A stretch of DNA of 64,000 bases from Agrobacterium vitis (lineage in GTDB: Bacteria > Pseudomonadota > Alphaproteobacteria > Rhizobiales > Rhizobiaceae). The position numbers and the translations under genes are program-made. The stretch covers positions 327,501-391,500 of the forward strand of contig NZ_AP023272.1 of the NCBI RefSeq assembly GCF_013426735.1. The letters are read 5' to 3'. The notes beneath the pieces are model-generated. The model worked only from the letters and a program-made list of their open reading frames with translations, was not told the DNA's origin and searched no databases. This document shows, piece after piece, positions 18,284 through 26,404 of this stretch (its first letter is position 1; each line of letters starts with the position of its first letter).

Positions 18284-20901
18284 TCTGCGGCGACGGAATG
18301 GACAAGCACACCGGACGGAATTCGGCAAAGAACCGTGGTGCCTTGGTTGGGAACACTGTTGATCGAGACGGTGCCGTTATGCAGATGCACGAAGCTTTCG
18401 ACAATCGACAGGCCAAGGCCAGCCCCGGTGCGCTTGCCACCCTTGGCATTCGAGGAAAAGCGCTTGAACACCGATGGCAGCATATCTTCTGGAATGCCGC
18501 ATCCGGTATCGGAAACTGAAAATACGAAGTCGGCATCTTCGCGCCAGCATTTCAGCACGACCTTGGCGCCTTCGGGCGAGAAGTTCACGGCATTGGTGAT
18601 GATCTTGATCAGGATCTGCTTCAGCCGTTGCTGGTCGGCGACGATGTCGCCCAGATGCGAGGGAGCAAGGATTTCCAGCGTCACGCCGCCTTCCTGCAAC
18701 CGGTCGGTCATCTGCATCGACACATCGTCCATAAGATCGGTGAGATCGATATCCGAATAGGTCAGCCGCATGATACCGGCATCGACTGTGGCAAGGTCGA
18801 GAATGTCGTTGACGATGGTCAGCAGCACGGCAGACGAAGTGGAGATATGATCGACATATTCCCCCTGCCGTTCATTGAGCGGACCGATGGCCGTCGATTT
18901 CAACAGATCGGTAAAGCCGATGATATTGGTCAGCGGCGAGCGCAGTTCATAGGAAATATGCTGGACGAAATCGTTCTTCAACTCGTCAGCCTTGCGCAGG
19001 GCTTCATTCTTTTCAAGCAGCGCCCGTTCCGCCCGAACGCTGTCGGTGATGTTGACGAAGGTCAGCATCGTCTGGGCGTTGGGCAGCGGGATGACAGCGT
19101 AATCCAGCACCAGACCGGACATCAGCTCAATCGTGCCCTGGCTAGACGGCCGCTCGTCCTCGAAACTGGTGATCATCTTGCCGAAGGCGCGCCATCCATC
19201 CGGTTTTTCATAGGATAGAGCACAGGCCTCTTCGATGGCGCGGATATGGGTGCCAGGCGCGGCCTGCGTCTCGGTAATGCCCCAGAGCGCCCGGAAGGCC
19301 GGATTGGACAGCCGGATTCGGCCATCGGGACCAAAAACGGCAACGCCTTCAGACAGATGATCGATGGTTTCACCCTGAACCCGGACCAGCGTATTATAGC
19401 GGGTTTCGAGGTCCACCTGTTCGGTGAGGTTCTCGAACACCCAGGTGGCACCGCCCTGCGGATGGGCAGAGGCAATAACGCGCAGGGTCTGGCCGTTGGG
19501 CAGGTGCCAGAGCACGGTCTGGGTATCGATGGAGCGGTAGACAGAAAGGGTATTTTCCTTCCATGCCTTCCAGCTCAACTGTTCCGGCAGCTTGCCGGCG
19601 CTGCGCAGCCGGTCCAGCAATTCGGCATGATCAGGGCGAGATTCGAGGAAAGCCAGATCCAGATCCCAGAGCTGCTGGAAGGCCTGATTGTAGAATTGCA
19701 GCCGCCGTTCACCGTCGAAAATCGCCACCGGCGTTGCCAGATGGTCCAGCGTTTCGGCGTGGCTTTTCAAGGTGCGGCTCAACTCCTCGCGCAGGGCCTC
19801 TTCGCGCGATACATCGATAGCCATGCCGCAAGAACCCTTCGGCGTCTTGGTATCGACCACGGAAAAGAAAGTGCGGTTGCCATGCACGACGGTGGAAACC
19901 GTGTCATGGTAAGGTGAAACCGGTGTCAGCGTGGCGCGGATCTTTTCCCGGGTAATGGTGTTAAGGATTTCACGGCCTTCCTGTATGGCCTGATCAGGGG
20001 TCAGCGCTTCAACGGCATCGCTATAGGCCTGATTGACCCAGACCAGCCGCCCCTCGGAATCGCGCTGCCAGACGGGTTGTTCGACGGATTCCAGCAGGCT
20101 TTCGAAGGTTTCGATGGCGGTGGAGAGCCGGGTCTTTTCGATTTTCAGCTCGGCCAGTTCGGCGCGCAGATTATTGAGCGCCACGAACCGGGCAAAGGCC
20201 CGACCGCCGGAAACACGGCCCTGCACTTCCAGCACCTCGTCGCGATAGGTCTCGACGATCAGGTCGAAGCTCTGGGCGTTAAAGCGCAATTTCTCAATGG
20301 CATTGTCCAGGTCGGCGGCCGAACCGGGCTTCATCCAGCGGCCAAAGGCCAGGAAATCGCCTTCGGTCTGGGGTGCGCCGGTTTCAACGGGCAATTGGCC
20401 CAGCTGTTCCGGCTTGGTTTCACCACCGTCCCAGATGACGATGCGGCGGTTCTTGTCGGCAATCAGCGCCTGATAACGGGAAATCCGCTGGTTGGCATCC
20501 GACAGGGCCGATCGTATCTCCCGGCTGTCCGCCTCGATACTGTTGCGCTGACGCACCAGCCAGAGGGTGGACAGAAGCGTCGCGGAAATCGCGCCGATTA
20601 CCAGGGAAAGGCCAATCATTTCAGTGGATGAAAACGTACCGATGCCGCCCGCATTCAGCTGCGGCACGGCAATCGTTTGCGCTAGGGCAGAATGGCACAC
20701 GAGTCCACCCGCAAGAACCGTGCTCCCGTGCAGCCACCAGCGCGATAAACGCGGGAAGCCACGTCCGGCGATGCCGCTGGCCGCGCCAGCGCGAGGTCCT
20801 GTGTCCCCGAAGGACGCAGATTCGGCGCGCATGGTTTTACCCGCACTTCTGCGTAGGCCCGTCCTTCCCCGTAGGAACGGGTATTTCTTCTGAACCGTCA
20901 T
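18280..20901 (-). CDS. divL: DivL-like PAS histidine-kinase homologue with Tyr in the H-box
   Basis: A long kinase-like protein (873 residues from the chosen start). It has an N-terminal hydrophobic stretch, a membrane segment near MIGLSLVIGAISATLLSTLW, several PAS repeats (for example VWQRDSEGRLVWVNQAYSDA, AIFDGERRLQFYNQAFQQLW, AVFGPDGRIRLSNPAFRALW), then HisKA and HATPase domains (SDTGCGIPED, GAGLGLSIVESF). The phospho-acceptor position reads HISYELRSPL: Tyr (codon 18949-18951, about residue 651) replaces the usual His. This is the mark of DivL, which in Caulobacter binds DivK and steers CckA toward CtrA. The start is uncertain: the frame stays open to 21018. A DnaA box and a long hairpin lie upstream. 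Confidence 0.85.
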   Translation of the reverse strand: MTVQKKYPFLRGRTGLRRSAGKTMRAESASFGDTGPRAGAASGIAGRGFPRLSRWWLHGSTVLAGGLVCHSALAQTIAVPQLNAGGIGTFSSTEMIGLSLVIGAISATLLSTLWLVRQRNSIEADSREIRSALSDANQRISRYQALIADKNRRIVIWDGGETKPEQLGQLPVETGAPQTEGDFLAFGRWMKPGSAADLDNAIEKLRFNAQSFDLIVETYRDEVLEVQGRVSGGRAFARFVALNNLRAELAELKIEKTRLSTAIETFESLLESVEQPVWQRDSEGRLVWVNQAYSDAVEALTPDQAIQEGREILNTITREKIRATLTPVSPYHDTVSTVVHGNRTFFSVVDTKTPKGSCGMAIDVSREEALREELSRTLKSHAETLDHLATPVAIFDGERRLQFYNQAFQQLWDLDLAFLESRPDHAELLDRLRSAGKLPEQLSWKAWKENTLSVYRSIDTQTVLWHLPNGQTLRVIASAHPQGGATWVFENLTEQVDLETRYNTLVRVQGETIDHLSEGVAVFGPDGRIRLSNPAFRALWGITETQAAPGTHIRAIEEACALSYEKPDGWRAFGKMITSFEDERPSSQGTIELMSGLVLDYAVIPLPNAQTMLTFVNITDSVRAERALLEKNEALRKADELKNDFVQHISYELRSPLTNIIGFTDLLKSTAIGPLNERQGEYVDHISTSSAVLLTIVNDILDLATVDAGIMRLTYSDIDLTDLMDDVSMQMTDRLQEGGVTLEILAPSHLGDIVADQQRLKQILIKIITNAVNFSPEGAKVVLKCWREDADFVFSVSDTGCGIPEDMLPSVFKRFSSNAKGGKRTGAGLGLSIVESFVHLHNGTVSINSVPNQGTTVLCRIPSGVLVHSVAAE

Positions 20902-21027
20902 TTCCGGTCTGTCTCCGTCCACTGTGCCGCAATTCCGACAAGACATCCCCATTTCGCGTGTGCACATGCCGAATGCATCACCCGAAGGTGACGTCATGCA
21001 AACGGCTTTTTGCTTCACGGGGTCATA

Positions 21028-21069
21028 GGCAGCGTGACCGGAAAAAACATCCGGTCACCAAACACTGCC
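21028..21069. promoter_or_regulatory. Long hairpin upstream of divL
   Basis: GTGACCGGA (21034-21042) pairs perfectly with TCCGGTCAC (21050-21058), and the outer arms GGCAG (21028-21032) and CTGCC (21065-21069) extend it. It lies between the ahcY terminator and divL. It may be a leader structure, a protein-binding palindrome or a back-up terminator; it has a run of six Ts in the loop, not after the stem. Confidence 0.5.
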
Positions 21070-21111
21070 TGCGCACCTGCGAGGCACACGAATCAAGTTT
21101 TAAAACAATAC

Positions 21112-21120
21112 TGTGGATAA
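21112..21120 (-). promoter_or_regulatory. Perfect DnaA box upstream of divL
   Basis: TGTGGATAA on the top strand is an exact TTATCCACA on the divL coding strand, in the ahcY-divL gap. A single 9-mer is expected by chance a few times per 64 kb at most, so a role is only suggested by position. Confidence 0.45.
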
Positions 21121-21140
21121 GATTTTGAAAAAAGGGGCAA

Positions 21141-21180
21141 AGAAAAAAAGAAATCGCAGCCTTTGTCAAGGCTGCGATTT
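21141..21180 (-). terminator. Rho-independent terminator after ahcY
   Basis: On the ahcY coding strand an 11-bp stem AAATCGCAGCC / GGCTGCGATTT (21151-21161 with 21170-21180) is followed by a T run (top-strand As at 21143-21149). Confidence 0.88.
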
Positions 21181-21208
21181 CTATATCTTGTGTATATCTG
21201 GCTACGGA

Positions 21209-22609
21209 TTAGTATCTGTAGTGGTCAGCCTTGAAGGGGCCGGATGGCGTGACACCAATATAGGAGGCCTGTTCGTCAGAAAGTTCAGTCAGTCTGACGC
21301 CGAGCTTTTCCAGATGCAGGCGCGCGACCTTTTCATCGAGATGTTTCGGCAGAACGTAAACCTGGTTCTTGTAGGCATCGGGCTTGGTGAAAAGCTCGAT
21401 CTGGGCCAGAACCTGGTTGGTGAAAGACGCGCTCATCACGAAGGACGGATGGCCCGTGGCATTGCCGAGGTTGAGCAACCGGCCTTCCGACAGCAGGATC
21501 ATCCGGTTGCCCGCCGGGAATTCGATCATGTCGACCTGCGGCTTGATGTTAACCCATTTCAGGTTCTTCAGCGCGACAACCTGAATTTCATTATCGAAAT
21601 GGCCGATATTGCCAACAATGGCCATGTCCTTCATCTCGCGCATATGCTCGATACGAATGACATCCTTGTTGCCGGTGGTGGTGATGAAGATATCGGCTGT
21701 CTTGACGACATCTTCAAGCCGCACCACTTCAAATCCATCCATAGCGGCCTGCAAAGCGCAGATCGGATCGACTTCCGTCACCTTGACGCGGGCGCCAGCG
21801 CCGATCAGCGATGCAGCGCAGCCCTTGCCCACGTCGCCATAGCCGCAGACCACGGCAACCTTGCCAGCCATCATCACGTCGGTGGCGCGGCGGATACCGT
21901 CAACCAGCGATTCCTTGCAGCCGTATTTGTTGTCGAACTTCGACTTGGTGACGGAATCGTTGACATTGATGGCCGGGAAAGGCAGCAGGCCCTTCTGGCT
22001 GAGCTGGTAGAGGCGGTTGACGCCTGTGGTGGTTTCTTCCGTCACACCCTTGATGGCGTCGCGCTGTTTGGTGAAGAAGCCCGGTGTGGCTGCCATGCGC
22101 TTCTTGATCTGCGCGAACAAAATTTCTTCTTCTTCGGACGAAGGGTTGACCAGCACGTTTTCACCGGCTTCGGCGCGCGCACCAAGCAGGATATACATGG
22201 TGGCGTCGCCGCCATCGTCGAGGATCATGTTGGACTGGCCACCATCGGTCCATTGGAAGATCCGGTCGGTATAATCCCAATATTCCGTCAGGCTTTCACC
22301 CTTGACGGCAAAGACCGGCACGCCCGAAGCAGCGATGGCGGCAGCGGCATGGTCCTGGGTGGAAAAGATGTTGCAGGAGGCCCAGCGCACTTCGGCGCCC
22401 AGCGCCGTCAAAGTCTCGATCAGCACAGCTGTCTGAATGGTCATGTGCAGCGAACCGCTGATGCGGGCGCCTTTCAGCGGCTTGGTTTCGCCAAGCTCCG
22501 AGCGGCAGGACATCAGGCCCGGCATTTCGGTTTCGGCAATATCCAGTTCCTTGCGACCGTAATCCGCAAGACCGATATCGGCGACAATGTAATCCTGTTC
22601 AGTGCTCAT
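21209..22609 (-). CDS. ahcY: Adenosylhomocysteinase
   Basis: A 466-residue S-adenosylhomocysteine hydrolase, which splits SAH to adenosine and homocysteine and so relieves product inhibition of methyltransferases. The NAD-binding motif [15 protein letters not shown], the block [24 protein letters not shown] ([18 protein letters not shown]) and the C-terminal KADHYRY are typical. The open frame runs 43 codons further upstream, but [18 protein letters not shown] at 22609 is the family start and is preceded by TGGAG. It has its own terminator, and a candidate operator upstream at 22744-22771. Confidence 0.97.
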   Translation of the reverse strand: MSTEQDYIVADIGLADYGRKELDIAETEMPGLMSCRSELGETKPLKGARISGSLHMTIQTAVLIETLTALGAEVRWASCNIFSTQDHAAAAIAASGVPVFAVKGESLTEYWDYTDRIFQWTDGGQSNMILDDGGDATMYILLGARAEAGENVLVNPSSEEEEILFAQIKKRMAATPGFFTKQRDAIKGVTEETTTGVNRLYQLSQKGLLPFPAINVNDSVTKSKFDNKYGCKESLVDGIRRATDVMMAGKVAVVCGYGDVGKGCAASLIGAGARVKVTEVDPICALQAAMDGFEVVRLEDVVKTADIFITTTGNKDVIRIEHMREMKDMAIVGNIGHFDNEIQVVALKNLKWVNIKPQVDMIEFPAGNRMILLSEGRLLNLGNATGHPSFVMSASFTNQVLAQIELFTKPDAYKNQVYVLPKHLDEKVARLHLEKLGVRLTELSDEQASYIGVTPSGPFKADHYRY

Positions 22610-22743
22610 GGCGTTCTCCAGACCGGGTTGAAACGCAGGGCCAGCACCCATCCGAAAAGATGGTAAAGCCGATGCGCCGCCCGCCATTCTGCGGCAGGCC
22701 AGTGTCATCCGTGTATCAGGGAACGTCGGGGAAGGCAATAATC

Positions 22744-22771
22744 ACATAAAGAGGTCTTTATATCTTTATGT
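22744..22771. promoter_or_regulatory. Palindromic operator candidate upstream of ahcY
   Basis: ATAAAGA-GG-TCTTTAT (22746-22761) is a perfect inverted repeat, and the half-site recurs as TCTTTATG (22763-22770), which also pairs with CATAAAGA (22745-22752). It lies about 135 bases before the ahcY start and just after the ptsH 3' end. SAH-responsive ArsR-type regulators (SahR) control ahcY in many Proteobacteria; linking this site to such a regulator is inference. Confidence 0.5.
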
Positions 22772-22782
22772 TCGATCTTGGT

Positions 22783-23058
22783 TTACATTTCCTCGCCAAA
22801 CTTGTCGCGCACCAGCGCATCCAGCGTGTCGATTGCCTTTTCAGCCTCCTCGCCTGAGGTAACAACGGTAATCGTACAGCCGGGGCTTGCCGCCAACATC
22901 ATCAGACCCATGATCGAGGTTCCGCCGACGGTGGTTCCATCCTTACTGACGGTGACTTCGGCATTGAAGCCCTGCACGGTCTGGACGAATTTGGCTGACG
23001 CCCGGGCATGAAGGCCGCGCTTGTTGACGATCAGCAGGTCTCTGGTGAAGGAGGTCAT
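22783..23058 (-). CDS. ptsH: HPr family phosphocarrier protein
   Basis: A 91-residue HPr with the active-site His17 in NKRGLHARAS and Ser48 in GGTSIMGLMML, the residue phosphorylated by HPr kinase. It receives phosphate from EI-Ntr and passes it to EIIA proteins. Neighbouring manX and hprK complete a set that has no sugar permease nearby, as is usual for the regulatory PTS of alphaproteobacteria. It starts 14 bases after manX stops and is probably cotranscribed with it. Confidence 0.95.
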   Translation of the reverse strand: MTSFTRDLLIVNKRGLHARASAKFVQTVQGFNAEVTVSKDGTTVGGTSIMGLMMLAASPGCTITVVTSGEEAEKAIDTLDALVRDKFGEEM

Positions 23059-23072
23059 CTTACTCGCCGTTC

Positions 23073-23474
23073 CTATTTGCCGCTCAGAACGCGGCTGGCC
23101 ACATTGATGTATTTGCGGCCGGCTTCCGACGCATCGACGAGTGCTTTTTCCATGTCGTTCTCGCCGCGCACACCCGCCAGCTTGATCAGCATGGGCAGGT
23201 TGACGCCGGCGATCACTTCGATCCGCCCGGTATTCATCACCGAAATTGCAAGATTCGAAGGTGTTCCCCCGAACATATCCGTCAGGATGATCACCCCATG
23301 CCCATCATCGGCGCGCATCACAGCATCCAGGATATCCTGGCGGCGCTGATCCATATCATCCTCCGGACCGATACAGATTGTCTCGATGAATTTCTGCGGA
23401 CCAACAACATGTTCCACGGCATAATGAAATTCTTCAGCCAGCTTGCCATGGGTGACAAGCACAAGTCCGATCAT
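23073..23474 (-). CDS. PTS EIIA component, mannose family
   Basis: A 133-residue EIIA of the mannose/fructose family: MIGLVLVTHGKLAEEF gives the phospho-acceptor His9, and VIILTDMFGGTPSNLA is the family's second hallmark. No EIIB, EIIC or EIID lies in the window, so it probably has a regulatory role, receiving phosphate from HPr. In related bacteria it is annotated as EIIA-Man or ManX. It is first in the manX-ptsH pair; a repeat-containing gap of 360 bases separates it from hprK upstream. Confidence 0.92.
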   Translation of the reverse strand: MIGLVLVTHGKLAEEFHYAVEHVVGPQKFIETICIGPEDDMDQRRQDILDAVMRADDGHGVIILTDMFGGTPSNLAISVMNTGRIEVIAGVNLPMLIKLAGVRGENDMEKALVDASEAGRKYINVASRVLSGK

Positions 23475-23834
23475 TCGCTTATAGCTCCCTGCTCAACTGC
23501 TGACCGCCAGTTATCGCACTGCAATAGTTTCGTCCACCGATCTGTTGGGTCGCAAGGCACGCGCTGGCCCAAGAAAAGCCCTATTTGAAAATCCAAAACA
23601 CAACCTGCCCGCGCAACAACACCTTGTCGATCAACTATAACTTAGCCCCAAAGTCTGTCAGGTTCGGATTGAACCTGACACCCTCTCGCTTATCTTACTT
23701 TCGTTTGTCTTTTTGGGAAAACCTCGTTCCACTTCTCCCTAACAAACTCCAATATTGTCCGATCAATTCTGTGCAGTGCATCTTGGCGATGAAAACACGA
23801 AGTGCAAGTGCAAAATAGTCTTGAGGTCACGCCT
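23475..23834. other. Gap between hprK and manX, mostly repeat
   Basis: No gene. The right two thirds are low in GC and hold the repeat at 23660-23760. The promoter of manX-ptsH should lie next to 23475-23520, but I see no strong match. Confidence 0.5.
23660..23760. repeat. Mosaic repeat with GGTTC..GAACC hairpin, forward copy
   Basis: TGTCAGGTTCGGATTGAACCTGACA is a hairpin (arms TGTCAGGTTC and GAACCTGACA, written here as arms joined by GGATT). It is followed by CTCTCGCTTATCTT, TTTCGTTTGTCTTTTTGGGA and a 3' part near CCTAACAAACTCC. A diverged copy in reverse orientation lies at 26285-26378, and a partial copy of the 3' half at about 41745-41808. Confidence 0.75.
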
Positions 23835-24293
23835 TTAATCTGGCGCCCACGCCTCAAGCAACCGTTGCAGCCCCGCAACGCTTGGATGATGGGCCGGGCA
23901 AAGGCGAAGGACAGGTAAGGATTGACCAGGAAAAAAACTCCGGCTTTCAGCGCTTTGCGGCAGGCGTTCCGTCATCGACAATGGCTCGACCGAAAGGACG
24001 ACGGCATCGATCACCGCCGCATCGAGGCTTGGAACGGTCACCAATCCGCTGAATCGGATTTCCATCAACCCGGCAATTGTCTGGGGCCGGGACGCGATCA
24101 CTCTTCCGCCTCTGGCTTCCAGCCATACCCTATCATCGGCCACAAGAGCGGCAAAAAGGCCATTTTGCCGCGCATTTTCCAGCAGGAGGCGGGCCAGTTG
24201 CGACTTGCCCGACCCACTCGGCCCCATGATCAAATAGCCTCGCCTACCCAGCACGACACCGGTTGCATGCAGGTTGAGCCGGCTCTCGTTCAT
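23835..24293 (-). CDS. hprK: HPr kinase/phosphorylase (short alphaproteobacterial form)
   Basis: A 152-residue protein equal to the C-terminal catalytic half of HPr kinase, the normal form in alphaproteobacteria. Walker A is GPSGSGKS at 24-31 and the loop with VADDRVWLE follows. It phosphorylates the regulatory serine of HPr. The start overlaps the chvG stop (ATGA at 24290-24293), so the two are translationally coupled. This links the envelope/acid sensor to PTS state at gene level, a conserved arrangement in Rhizobiales. Confidence 0.93.
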   Translation of the reverse strand: MNESRLNLHATGVVLGRRGYLIMGPSGSGKSQLARLLLENARQNGLFAALVADDRVWLEARGGRVIASRPQTIAGLMEIRFSGLVTVPSLDAAVIDAVVLSVEPLSMTERLPQSAESRSFFPGQSLPVLRLCPAHHPSVAGLQRLLEAWAPD

Positions 24294-26062
24294 GGAGACG
24301 GCTCTGCTGGCAGGGTGAGGATGAAGCGGGCCCCGAGGATCCGTGCAGTTTCCGGCTCCAGGATGTTTTCAGCCCGCAACGATCCGCCATGCGCCTCAGC
24401 GATCTGCCGGCTGATGGAGAGGCCAAGCCCTGAATTCTGGCCGAAGCTTTCGCCATCGGGACGGTCGGTATAAAAGCGCTCAAAGATCCGGTCGATATTC
24501 TCGACCAGGATACCGGGACCGTTGTCTTCGACCTGCACGACGCAGCGGCTGCGGGTGCGCGACAGGCGCACCACAATGCGCCCTTCCTTTTCAGGCACGA
24601 AGGAACGGGCATTTTCAATCAGGTTGGTGACGATCTGGCCAATACGCAGGTCATGACCGTTGATGATATAGCGGACCTTCTGACCCTGCTTGTGCTCCAC
24701 GACATATTCGATATCGACCGGCTTCTTGCTGCTGCGGATCTGCCTGGAAATCTCCACCAGATTGCCAAGCACGACTTCCATATCGACCGGTGCCGCGTCG
24801 GTACGCGCCAGTTCAGCGTCCAGCCGTGAGGCATCGGAGATATCGCTGATCAACCGGTCAAGCCGGCGGACGTCATGCTGGATCACATCCAGAAGCCGCT
24901 GCTTCGAGACATCGGTCTTGGCAAGCGGCAGGGTTTCGACAGCGCTGCGCAGCGATGTCAGCGGATTTTTCAACTCGTGACTGACATCGGCGGCAAAGCT
25001 CTCGATGGCATCGATCCGGTCGTAAAGTGCCGTGGTCATTTCCCGCAGGGCCACAGACAGATTGCCGATTTCATCTTGGCGCGCAGAGAAATCCGGGATT
25101 TCCTCCCGCTCCTTGGCACCGCGCCGTACCCGGATGGCCGCTGCTGACAAGCGCCGCAGCGGATTGGCAATGGTTGAGGACAACAGCAGCGACAGCACGA
25201 TATTGACCAGCGTGGCAACGCCGAACACCCGCAGGATCGCCAGGCGTTCCGCATGAACGATCTTGTCGATATCGCCAGCCTGGGTGGACAGCAGCAGAAC
25301 GCCGAGCACGGCGCGAAACCGCTGGACCGGTACCGCCACGGAAACGATCAGCTCGCCCTGTTCGGTCACACGCACCACGGCGCCGCGCACCCCGGTCAGC
25401 GCATTCATCACTTCAGGGTAGATCGATCCATCCCCGCCCGGCGCTTCCTTGTAGAGCGGTACATTGCTTGGTTGCAGCATGCGATTGAATTGCTTGGCCA
25501 GCCAGTCCGTCCAGCTGCCCGTATCGCCCTCGACCGGGGGAAGATCATAGCGCAGCACCTGGCCACGGGAATAGAGATGGCGCGAATCCAGCAGCAGATT
25601 GGCGTCGGCATCAAACAGCCGCGCCCTGGTGCGGGTCGGCGAAATCAGCCGGCGCAGCACGGGTGCGACCCGCTCGGGCTTGATGGGAAATTCCAGGTCC
25701 TCGTCATTGGGCACCGGGGTGATGCTTTGCCCCGCCTGCAATTCCAGCAGCTTTTGCGGATCGATGGTGATGGAATTGGTATCCACCGATGCCGAGGCAG
25801 AAATCGCTCCGGCAATAATTTCCCCCTGGGTCAGCAGGCTTTCCACCCGCGCATCGATCAGCCCTTCGCGAAACTGATTGAGATACATGATACCGGCGAC
25901 CAGAACGATCAGCGCAGCAAGATTAAAGAAGACGATCCGTCGCGTCAGACTAGAGAAAACGGCATTGCCGAAGATGCGTCTGATCAGGGTAAAGGGATGA
26001 GAAAAGGACAGGCGCAAGGGCAGCCTGCGGCTCTCGCCGGGATCCCCGTCCTTATCGTCCAT
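24290..26062 (-). CDS. chvG: Sensor histidine kinase ChvG (ExoS)
   Basis: A 590-residue sensor kinase. Two membrane segments (about 41-62 and 245-265) flank a periplasmic domain, then HAMP, HisKA with His362 in DVSHELKNPLTSL, and HATPase (VEDNGPGI, GLGLSISRQIAEAHGG). ChvG/ExoS senses acid and envelope change; in Agrobacterium it is needed for virulence at low pH, and its periplasmic inhibitor ExoR is encoded elsewhere. I place the start at MDDKDGDPGESRR (26062), with AAAAGG upstream; the frame stays open 12 codons more. It is upstream of and overlaps hprK. chvI lies upstream, separated by about 340 bases of repeats. Confidence 0.94.
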   Translation of the reverse strand: MDDKDGDPGESRRLPLRLSFSHPFTLIRRIFGNAVFSSLTRRIVFFNLAALIVLVAGIMYLNQFREGLIDARVESLLTQGEIIAGAISASASVDTNSITIDPQKLLELQAGQSITPVPNDEDLEFPIKPERVAPVLRRLISPTRTRARLFDADANLLLDSRHLYSRGQVLRYDLPPVEGDTGSWTDWLAKQFNRMLQPSNVPLYKEAPGGDGSIYPEVMNALTGVRGAVVRVTEQGELIVSVAVPVQRFRAVLGVLLLSTQAGDIDKIVHAERLAILRVFGVATLVNIVLSLLLSSTIANPLRRLSAAAIRVRRGAKEREEIPDFSARQDEIGNLSVALREMTTALYDRIDAIESFAADVSHELKNPLTSLRSAVETLPLAKTDVSKQRLLDVIQHDVRRLDRLISDISDASRLDAELARTDAAPVDMEVVLGNLVEISRQIRSSKKPVDIEYVVEHKQGQKVRYIINGHDLRIGQIVTNLIENARSFVPEKEGRIVVRLSRTRSRCVVQVEDNGPGILVENIDRIFERFYTDRPDGESFGQNSGLGLSISRQIAEAHGGSLRAENILEPETARILGARFILTLPAEPSP

Positions 26063-26175
26063 AGGCCTTTTGGATAGAATTCCCCTCACACGGCACACTT
26101 ATCCTGTGGGGCAATCGAATCCCACCGAATACCGTCATGTCTGCCGTCAACGTTCATTCTCAACCGGGCCTGGTC

Positions 26176-26284
26176 CTAGTGCACTGACGCATTCACTTCG
26201 TTCATGCTTTCGTGCACTCATTTTTTGTTTATGCATCGATTTTTCCAAACTCGGCTGAAGCCTCCGTTTGGATCGATGCACTAG
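26176..26284. repeat. 109-bp two-hairpin element, copy 2 (inverted)
   Basis: Reverse-complement copy of 9044-9152, differing at one position in the A-rich linker. Same ends CTAGTGCA and TGCACTAG. It sits between chvI and chvG and abuts another repeat that starts at 26285. Confidence 0.9.
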
Positions 26285-26378
26285 AGTTTGTCAGGGAAAC
26301 CGGTTTTCCCGAAAAGACAAACGAAAACAAGTGAATTGAGAGCATGCCTGGTTCAATCTGAACCTGCCAGGCTCTCAA
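26285..26378. repeat. Mosaic repeat, reverse copy
   Basis: Read on the minus strand it gives AGGTTCAGATTGAACC, then CTCTCAATTCACTTG, TTTCGTTTGTCTTTTCGGGA, AAACCGGTTTCC and TGACAAACTC, matching the 23660-23760 repeat module by module with several substitutions. It begins exactly where the 109-bp element ends. Confidence 0.75.
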
Positions 26379-26404
26379 TCCGCAAGCAATGCACGCAGGC
26401 GGCA

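Larger units (their letters stand above)
26063..26404. other. chvI-chvG gap filled with repeats
   Basis: No gene. It holds the second 109-bp element and an adjoining mosaic repeat, leaving about 110 bases next to chvG and 26 next to chvI. Whether chvG has its own promoter here, or depends on read-through from chvI across the hairpins, cannot be seen. Confidence 0.5.

Noticed and set aside
21113..22666. 517-residue open frame on the + strand opposite ahcY
   Set aside because: Antisense shadow of ahcY, with His/Gln-rich composition typical of such shadows.
22610..22738. SAH or SAM riboswitch in the ahcY leader
   Set aside because: I could not find the conserved pseudoknot sequences of the known classes.
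22783..24293. A complete sugar-transporting PTS operon
   Set aside because: No EIIB, EIIC or EIID genes are present, so these are regulatory PTS components.
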